From: Lachnoclostridium sp. UBA1781
GTDB lineage: Bacteria > Bacillota > Clostridia > Lachnospirales > Lachnospiraceae
DNA length: 11,371 bases
Direction: 5' to 3'
Assembly: GCA_002315495.1 (NCBI GenBank)
Contig: DCGJ01000053.1
Span: 1 to 11,371, forward strand
Each line of letters opens with the position of its first letter. The first letter of the stretch is position 1. Below are positions 6,351-11,371 of this stretch, piece after piece. A program made the translations under genes and the position numbers. The notes under the pieces were generated by a model. The model did not search any database. It worked only from the letters and a program-made list of their open reading frames with translations, and was not told the origin of the DNA.

Positions 6351-8750
6351 ATGAAGAAAAAGAAGAAGGAGATTCAGCCGGATACATCGCGGCTACCAAA
6401 GACCATCGCCTCCGTTATGGAGCCTTATGGGCTGACGGAAGACGGTGTCGTCTGTTCTGCACCGATTGATATGAATCTGTCCGGCGAATTCACAAAGGGA
6501 TATGTGCTTCTTTCGAAGGAGAAGCTCTATGTTTTGATCTCGGAAGCAATTCCGGGAGAAATGATCTACTTTAAGGGTTCGGAGAATCTGCACAAGATGT
6601 CGCAGCAGACGGCACGTGAGTGGACTGTTTCTGAGTACGACTTAAAGCAGGTGCTGAATTTTACGGTGGAACGTAATGTCATGGGCGGCGTTCTGGTAAA
6701 AATCGATAAGGCGCCGGGGGTGGATTACGAGGCCGAGGGAGACGGGCCGAAGCCGGAGGGCGAGGCGACCGTCATTGCCGCATTTTCCAACAAATGCATG
6801 GGCGGTATCGCAAGAATGGAAAAGGTTGGCCGGAAACTGCAAAAGGGTGAGGAAATCACAGAGGAAGATATTAAGGATAAGAGTGCGGAAGCGTACTGTC
6901 CGACCTGTGGCTCCATGTACCCGGATGCGGACCGAAAAATCTGTCCGAAGTGCATGAATACGAAGAACATTTTCTTCCGTATTCTCGGGTATCTGAAGCC
7001 TTACCGCGGACGCATTTTGATTATGTTTTTGTGTTACATTGCAACCGCTTGTCTGAACCTCGTATGGCCATACTTAAACGGTACGGTTTTGTACGATAAG
7101 GTGCTGGCGAGAAATGAAGCATTTTTACAGGCGATGAAGTTACCGGCCGGCAAATTCGCGCTGGCTCTCGGACTGGTAGCGCTTGCCATGATTGTAACAA
7201 AACTGTTGACACAGTTTGTCGGTATCGTTCAGGGCGTGCTGACGGCGAAGATTGCACCGTATATGGTAAAGGACCTGAAAAATGATGTATTCCGTTCGAT
7301 GGGAAGTCTTTCGGTCGGTTTCTTTACGAGCAAGCAGACCGGTTCCCTGATGACACGAGTTATGTACGACGCGGAGGAAGTACAGGGACTGTTTATTGAC
7401 GGTTTGCCGTATTTTGTTACGAACGTATTCTCGATTATTGCAATGGCAATTATCATGTTTAAGATGAACGTGCTTTTGGCTATCGTATCGCTGATTGGAA
7501 TGCCGATTGTATTCTTTGTCAGCTGGCGGATGCTACCGAGACTTTGGCATCGCTACGGCAGAGCCCACAGAGCAAGCAGAAGCATGAATGCCAGGATTAA
7601 CGACAACCTGACCGGTGCCCGCGTGGTAAAGGCCTTTGGTCAGGAGGAAAGCGAGATGGAGCGCTTCAACAAGACCAATGAGCGCGTTCGCTCCGCAGAC
7701 CTTGAGGTAGTCAAGTATGATAACGCCTTTTGGGGCATTTACAATGTTGCGGAAAGCATGGCTTCCCTTATGGTTCTCACGGTATCCGCATACCTGATTA
7801 TCGTGAAGAAGCAGATTGATGTGGGCTTCATGATGACCTTCGCAGGTTATGTGACGCAGTTGACCGGACCGATGGATTTCTTCAGCCATTTCTTCCGTTG
7901 GTTCACGAACACCATGAACTCCGCACAGCGTATGTTTGAAATTATGGATGCGATTCCGGAGATTCGTGAAAAGGAGCATCCGGTGCATCTGGACCATGTT
8001 AAGGGTGACGTGGAGATGAAGAATGTCACCTTCGGTTACGAAAAGAATAAGCCTGTGTTAAAGGATGTAAGCCTTTCGGCAGAGGCCGGGAAAATGCTTG
8101 GTATCGTTGGACGCTCCGGCGCCGGAAAGACCACGATTGTGAACCTTATTTCCCGACTGTATGATCCGTGGGAGGGGTCCGTTACGTTGGATGGCGTAGA
8201 CCTTCGTGACCTAGATTTTGCAACCCTTCACGGAAATGTAGCGATGGTTTCGCAGGAAACCTATATCTTCCGCGGTACCATTGCGGAGAACATTGCGTAT
8301 GCCCGCCGTGATGCGAGCAGAGAGGAAATCGTGCGTGCGGCAGTGCTTGCGAGCGCACATGATTTTATCTGTAAATTGCCGGATGGTTACGATACGCTGG
8401 TAGGTACCGGTCGAAGAGATTTGTCCGGTGGTGAGCGTCAGCGAATCAGTATCGCAAGAGCGATTCTCTGCAATCCGAAGATTTTGATTTTGGATGAGGC
8501 TACGGCTGCGGTGGATACCGAGACCGAGATGGCGATTCAAAAGTCGATTAATCTTCTGATTAACGGCCGTACGACCATTTCCATTGCGCATCGTCTTTCG
8601 ACGCTTCGAGACGCTTCGGAGCTGGTTGTCATTGATGACGGTAAGGTTACCGAACGCGGTACACACGATGAGCTTGTTGCACAGAAGGGGACGTATTACA
8701 AATTAAAAGAGTTACAGACTAAGGCTTTGGCCTTAAAGGGAATTGAGTAG
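6351..8750 (+). CDS. ABC half-transporter with N-terminal PH-like domain and zinc ribbon (first of pair)
   Basis: This 799-aa protein is a type IV (exporter-fold) ABC half-transporter in the inner membrane. The first 165 or so residues form a cytoplasmic domain with PH-like strand pattern (YVLLSKEKLYVL at 51-62; helix-like end CMGGIARMEKVGRKLQKG). A zinc ribbon follows with C183/C186 and C198/C201. Six membrane segments lie at about 222-242, 268-290, 353-371, 373-391, 462-484 and 491-512. The ATPase domain has A-loop Y563, Walker A GRSGAGKTT (587-595), Q635, LSGGERQ (691-697), Walker B ILILDE with E716, and H747, so it should hydrolyse ATP. The X-loop is VGTGRRD instead of the usual VGERG. 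The ATG follows AAGGGAG with a 12-nt spacer. It most likely pairs with the similar transporter downstream; substrate is unknown and transport direction is not proven. Confidence 0.93.
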   Translation: MKKKKKEIQPDTSRLPKTIASVMEPYGLTEDGVVCSAPIDMNLSGEFTKGYVLLSKEKLYVLISEAIPGEMIYFKGSENLHKMSQQTAREWTVSEYDLKQVLNFTVERNVMGGVLVKIDKAPGVDYEAEGDGPKPEGEATVIAAFSNKCMGGIARMEKVGRKLQKGEEITEEDIKDKSAEAYCPTCGSMYPDADRKICPKCMNTKNIFFRILGYLKPYRGRILIMFLCYIATACLNLVWPYLNGTVLYDKVLARNEAFLQAMKLPAGKFALALGLVALAMIVTKLLTQFVGIVQGVLTAKIAPYMVKDLKNDVFRSMGSLSVGFFTSKQTGSLMTRVMYDAEEVQGLFIDGLPYFVTNVFSIIAMAIIMFKMNVLLAIVSLIGMPIVFFVSWRMLPRLWHRYGRAHRASRSMNARINDNLTGARVVKAFGQEESEMERFNKTNERVRSADLEVVKYDNAFWGIYNVAESMASLMVLTVSAYLIIVKKQIDVGFMMTFAGYVTQLTGPMDFFSHFFRWFTNTMNSAQRMFEIMDAIPEIREKEHPVHLDHVKGDVEMKNVTFGYEKNKPVLKDVSLSAEAGKMLGIVGRSGAGKTTIVNLISRLYDPWEGSVTLDGVDLRDLDFATLHGNVAMVSQETYIFRGTIAENIAYARRDASREEIVRAAVLASAHDFICKLPDGYDTLVGTGRRDLSGGERQRISIARAILCNPKILILDEATAAVDTETEMAIQKSINLLINGRTTISIAHRLSTLRDASELVVIDDGKVTERGTHDELVAQKGTYYKLKELQTKALALKGIE

Positions 8751-8752
8751 GG

Positions 8753-8772
8753 ATGCCTGCAAAATGCAGCAT
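8753..8772 (+). other. Hairpin between first transporter and DUF1854 gene
   Basis: CTGCA (8757-8761) pairs with TGCAG (8765-8769) around an AAA loop, and ATG/CAT extends the stem past one bulged C. A four-T run ends the structure. It is too weak to be a confident terminator; it might trim or stabilise the polycistronic message. Confidence 0.35.
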
Positions 8773-8805
8773 TTTCCTATGGCTTTTGAAAGAATGAGGT
8801 AACGT

Positions 8806-9375
8806 ATGGGATTAACAACATTTCAGGCCGCAGACGATGATTTTAACTTAGAGCAGATGGAGGAAGAAACCGAAGAAATGCTCCGTCTTCGCTATTTGAA
8901 TCGTGAAAATGCGGTGTTCAAAAAGACCTCCGGCGGCTTTGTTTCGCTGGATACTTTTGGAGAGCATTACGACCGTGTACGCGTGGTTCGCAGCTTTCCG
9001 TTTACGGATCCGACACACTATATCAGTATTCGTGTTGCCGATGAGAAAAGCAAGGAAATCGGCATGATTTTGGATATTGGGAAGGATGTGGACGCGGAGA
9101 CGAAGGCGATGTTAGAGGAGCAGATGAATCTGCGATACTTCACGCCGATTATTACCAAGATTAAGGATATTAAGGACGAATACGGGCATGCGTATTTTGA
9201 TGTTGAGACGAACGAAGGCCCGTGCAAATTTGTTATTTACATGAACTCAAGCTCCGTTGTGCATTTGACGGATACAAGACTTTTGATTACCGACCTGGAC
9301 GGAAATCGGTTTGAGATTCCGGATTATTCCAAGTTCTCGGCAAAGGAATTGAAGAAGCTTGATTTGTTCCTGTAA
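8806..9375 (+). CDS. DUF1854 family protein, predicted partner of the flanking ABC transporters
   Basis: This 189-aa protein has no membrane segment or signal and is predicted to be cytoplasmic. An acidic N-terminal stretch (residues 10-25) precedes the domain. I recognise DUF1854 from its ordered motifs: VVRSFPFTDPTHYISI (60-75), EIGMILDI (84-91), LRYFTPIITKI (109-119), YFDVETNEGPCKF (130-142) and TRLLITDLDGNRFEIPD (157-173). From memory, relatives in Proteobacteria carry the label 'cyanophycin metabolism-associated DUF1854 family protein' and sit beside an ABC transporter and cyanophycin synthetase. Its biochemical role is unknown. Here it lies between two matching half-transporters, 55 nt after the first and 52 nt before the second, which supports an accessory or regulatory subunit of one complex (inference). 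The ATG has GAGG 6 nt upstream. Confidence 0.82.
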   Translation: MGLTTFQAADDDFNLEQMEEETEEMLRLRYLNRENAVFKKTSGGFVSLDTFGEHYDRVRVVRSFPFTDPTHYISIRVADEKSKEIGMILDIGKDVDAETKAMLEEQMNLRYFTPIITKIKDIKDEYGHAYFDVETNEGPCKFVIYMNSSSVVHLTDTRLLITDLDGNRFEIPDYSKFSAKELKKLDLFL

Positions 9376-9395
9376 GGGATGGAAGTTGGTTTGAA

Positions 9396-9412
9396 GGTTC
9401 CGGGGTGGAACC
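9396..9412 (+). promoter_or_regulatory. Hairpin just before the second transporter start
   Basis: GGTTCC (9396-9401) and GGAACC (9407-9412) form a perfect 6-bp stem with loop GGGGT. It ends 15 nt before the ATG, and a ribosome site AGAAAG (9414-9419), matching the 3' end of 16S rRNA, follows at once. There is no T run, so it is more likely to tune translation or mRNA stability than to terminate. Confidence 0.4.
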
Positions 9413-9427
9413 GAGAAAGTGTGAATT

Positions 9428-11371
9428 ATGAATCTAAATATTGAGCTGTCAGAAGCCAATCGACTGGCACTGGGGCTTGGTGCAGCAGAGGAGGTTCGGT
9501 ATTGCAGTCCGTTCGATATTGATGAAACGGGACGGCTTTGCACGAATTCCTATGTATGCGTGACGACTCGCAGGGTTATCGTACTCAGCGAGGGTGTGAT
9601 TCAGAAGGAGATTCCTCTGAACACGATTGAAACGATGCGCTGCGAGGCTCAGGTCAACAACGGACTTCTGATTTATACAACAAAAGAGCAGTCTGCGGAG
9701 ATTCTGCTTGCGCGATTTAGTATGCGTCATGTGTCTCGGATGTCGTGGATTGCAAGAGGTGCGATTTTGCTGCGCGATGGCAGCCCTCGCACCCTGATTA
9801 GTAATGATATGGAGAAGACCTGTCCGGTTTGCGGGCGGGCTCTTCGAGGACGGAGAGAGTGTCCAAAATGCAACCATCATCCGTCTATGATGATGAAGTT
9901 TTTTAAGAGCTGGGGACCGTATCGAAAGTCTCTCACGCTCATTCTGGTATTGATGATTATTACCAGTGCGCTCAGCCTGATTCAGCCGAAGATTCAACAG
10001 GTCTTTATCGATGAATATCTGATGAAGCGAACCGGTGGATGGCAGGCGGTTTTGGCTTTTGCCGGCTTAATGGCATTGGTTCACGTGGTGCGCATTTACC
10101 TGTCGACAAGACGCTTCTGGCACTGTGCAAAGATGGGTACGAAGCTTGCGTTAGACTATCGTGAGAAGATCTTCCGGAAGTTCCAGGAACTGTCGTTATC
10201 GTTTATTCAGGATCGCAGTGCGGGTGCATTAATGAACCGTGTAACGCATGATGTCAGAACGATTAAGCAGTTCATGGAGGAAGTGTTCTGTGACATGTTT
10301 GCCTGCCTGGTAACCATGGTGTCTGCTTCTATTATCATGATTAAGATGAACTGGAAGATGGCACTTCTTACCATCGTATTTGTCCCGATTGTTGTCGTGA
10401 TTTCGTCAAAATTCTGGAAGTATATCCGCCGCATTTTCCATATGCAGTGGTCCAAGATGGATAAGGCCAATACCGGTCTTCAGGATGTTTTGTCCGGTAT
10501 TCGTGTCGTAAAAAGCTTTGGTACCGAAGACCAGGAGGCAGAGAACTTTAAGCAGCTGACCGGCGAGTTTGCCCGTGTCAGTTCGCATAACGAAACCTTC
10601 TTTGCAATTGTCTACCCGCTCCTTTCCTTTGTGATGAGTATGGGCGTGTATGTTGCTACCTATTTTGGAGGTTTGAATGCACTTGACAACAATATGACCG
10701 TCGGTGAGTTGACGCAGTTTATTAACTATGCATGGATTCTGTTCGGACCGTTATCCTGGATGACGTTCCTTCCGCGAATCCTGTCCCGACTGTCCACGGG
10801 TCTGGAACGTATCTATGATGTTTTGGATGAGGAGCCGCGTATCTCCAACCGTGAAAATGCGGTTGTGAAGGACGTTGTGGGTGAAGTTGAGTTCCGCAAT
10901 GTAACGTTTGGCTATCGTTCCTATGAGCCGGTTTTGGAGAAGATTAATCTGAAGGTAAAGCCGGGCGAGATGATTGGTCTGGTAGGTGCGAGCGGCACCG
11001 GAAAATCAACGTTAATCAACCTGATTATGCATCTGTATGAGGTCGATGAGGGTGAGATTCTGATTGACGGTGAGAACATCAACAACCTGAAAATTGACCA
11101 TTATCATTCGCAGCTTGGTGTGGTTTTGCAGGAGAACTTTTTGTTCGCCGGCACCATTTACAATAACCTTCGCTTTGCGAAACCGGATGCTACGGAGGAA
11201 GAAATCATTCGGGCGGCCAAGATGGCAAATGCTCACGATTTCATCATGAAGACACCGGACGGCTACAACACCTATGTGGGCGAGCACGGCTACAGTATCT
11301 CCGGTGGTGAGCGTCAGCGTCTTGCGATTGCGAGAGCAATTCTGAACAATCCGAAGATTTTGATTTTGGAT
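9428..11371 (+). CDS. ABC half-transporter with N-terminal PH-like domain and zinc ribbon (second of pair, 3' end cut by window)
   Basis: 648 codons are open from ATG 9428 to the right edge; the gene continues past it. The N-terminal domain (about 20-118) has the PH-like pattern, with YVCVTTRRVIVLSEG, KEIPLNTIETM and a strand-helix end (LLARFSMRHVSRMSWIARG). A zinc ribbon follows with C132/C135 and C145/C148. Membrane segments lie at about 168-186, 206-224, 286-305, 311-327, 390-413 and 425-447. The ATPase domain has A-loop Y496, Walker A GASGTGKST (520-528), Q568, X-loop VGEHG, ISGGERQ (624-630) and Walker B ILILD (644-648). The catalytic glutamate and H-loop lie beyond the window, so activity of this site cannot be judged. 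The domain order matches the first transporter, and a DUF1854 gene separates them, so a heterodimer is likely. Substrate is unknown. Confidence 0.93.
   Translation, partial: MNLNIELSEANRLALGLGAAEEVRYCSPFDIDETGRLCTNSYVCVTTRRVIVLSEGVIQKEIPLNTIETMRCEAQVNNGLLIYTTKEQSAEILLARFSMRHVSRMSWIARGAILLRDGSPRTLISNDMEKTCPVCGRALRGRRECPKCNHHPSMMMKFFKSWGPYRKSLTLILVLMIITSALSLIQPKIQQVFIDEYLMKRTGGWQAVLAFAGLMALVHVVRIYLSTRRFWHCAKMGTKLALDYREKIFRKFQELSLSFIQDRSAGALMNRVTHDVRTIKQFMEEVFCDMFACLVTMVSASIIMIKMNWKMALLTIVFVPIVVVISSKFWKYIRRIFHMQWSKMDKANTGLQDVLSGIRVVKSFGTEDQEAENFKQLTGEFARVSSHNETFFAIVYPLLSFVMSMGVYVATYFGGLNALDNNMTVGELTQFINYAWILFGPLSWMTFLPRILSRLSTGLERIYDVLDEEPRISNRENAVVKDVVGEVEFRNVTFGYRSYEPVLEKINLKVKPGEMIGLVGASGTGKSTLINLIMHLYEVDEGEILIDGENINNLKIDHYHSQLGVVLQENFLFAGTIYNNLRFAKPDATEEEIIRAAKMANAHDFIMKTPDGYNTYVGEHGYSISGGERQRLAIARAILNNPKILILD

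Noticed and set aside
7533..8666. Minus-strand frames of about 150 codons across the first transporter
   Set aside because: They are antisense to conserved membrane and ATPase motifs and have no domain or ribosome-site support.
8711..8718. D-loop and other ATPase variants of the first transporter as signs of a dead ATPase
   Set aside because: The Walker A Lys, Q-loop, signature, catalytic Glu and H-loop are all present, so the site should be active.
9449..9997. 182-codon open frame on the minus strand
   Set aside because: It is antisense to the PH-like and zinc-ribbon part of the second transporter, whose motifs are clear; no domain is recognisable in it.

Overview
The window looks like chromosomal DNA of a Firmicute, most likely a clostridium of the Lachnospiraceae type. 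This is inferred from moderate GC content, strong AGGAGG-type ribosome sites, a TTGxxx-17-TATAAT promoter, a Gram-positive-style second type IIA topoisomerase pair and a PLP-dependent meso-diaminopimelate decarboxylase. No species can be named. I see no mobile element, tRNA, rRNA or CRISPR array.

Left third (1-4368, minus strand): a two-gene operon for a type IIA topoisomerase. The ATPase/TOPRIM subunit (ParE/GyrB-like, 694 aa) is transcribed first and the breakage-reunion subunit (ParC/GyrA-like, 748 aa) second, with only 12 nt between them. The pair mixes gyrase-like and topoisomerase IV-like sequence features, and the B subunit carries an unusual Ala/Lys-rich insert. Position 4369-4606 is a divergent promoter region: one promoter fires left into parE and a near-consensus extended -10 promoter fires right into lysA.

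Middle (4607-6327, plus strand): lysA (diaminopimelate decarboxylase, last step of lysine synthesis), then a small membrane-anchored protein with one Ig-like (DUF5011-type) outer domain. It ends in a strong intrinsic terminator whose loop contains the stop codon.

Right half (6351-11371, plus strand): the most interesting part. Two full-length ABC half-transporters flank a DUF1854 protein. Both transporters share the same unusual order: an N-terminal PH-like cytoplasmic domain, a four-cysteine zinc ribbon, an ABC exporter membrane domain and an ATPase domain. The second one runs off the right edge at its Walker B motif. Together they look like a heterodimeric ABC transporter with a dedicated DUF1854 partner. 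From memory, DUF1854 and its partner transporters in Proteobacteria carry the database label 'cyanophycin metabolism-associated'. No cyanophycin gene is visible here, so the substrate is open. The operon starts 23 nt after a strong terminator with no room for its own promoter, which suggests readthrough or attenuation control.
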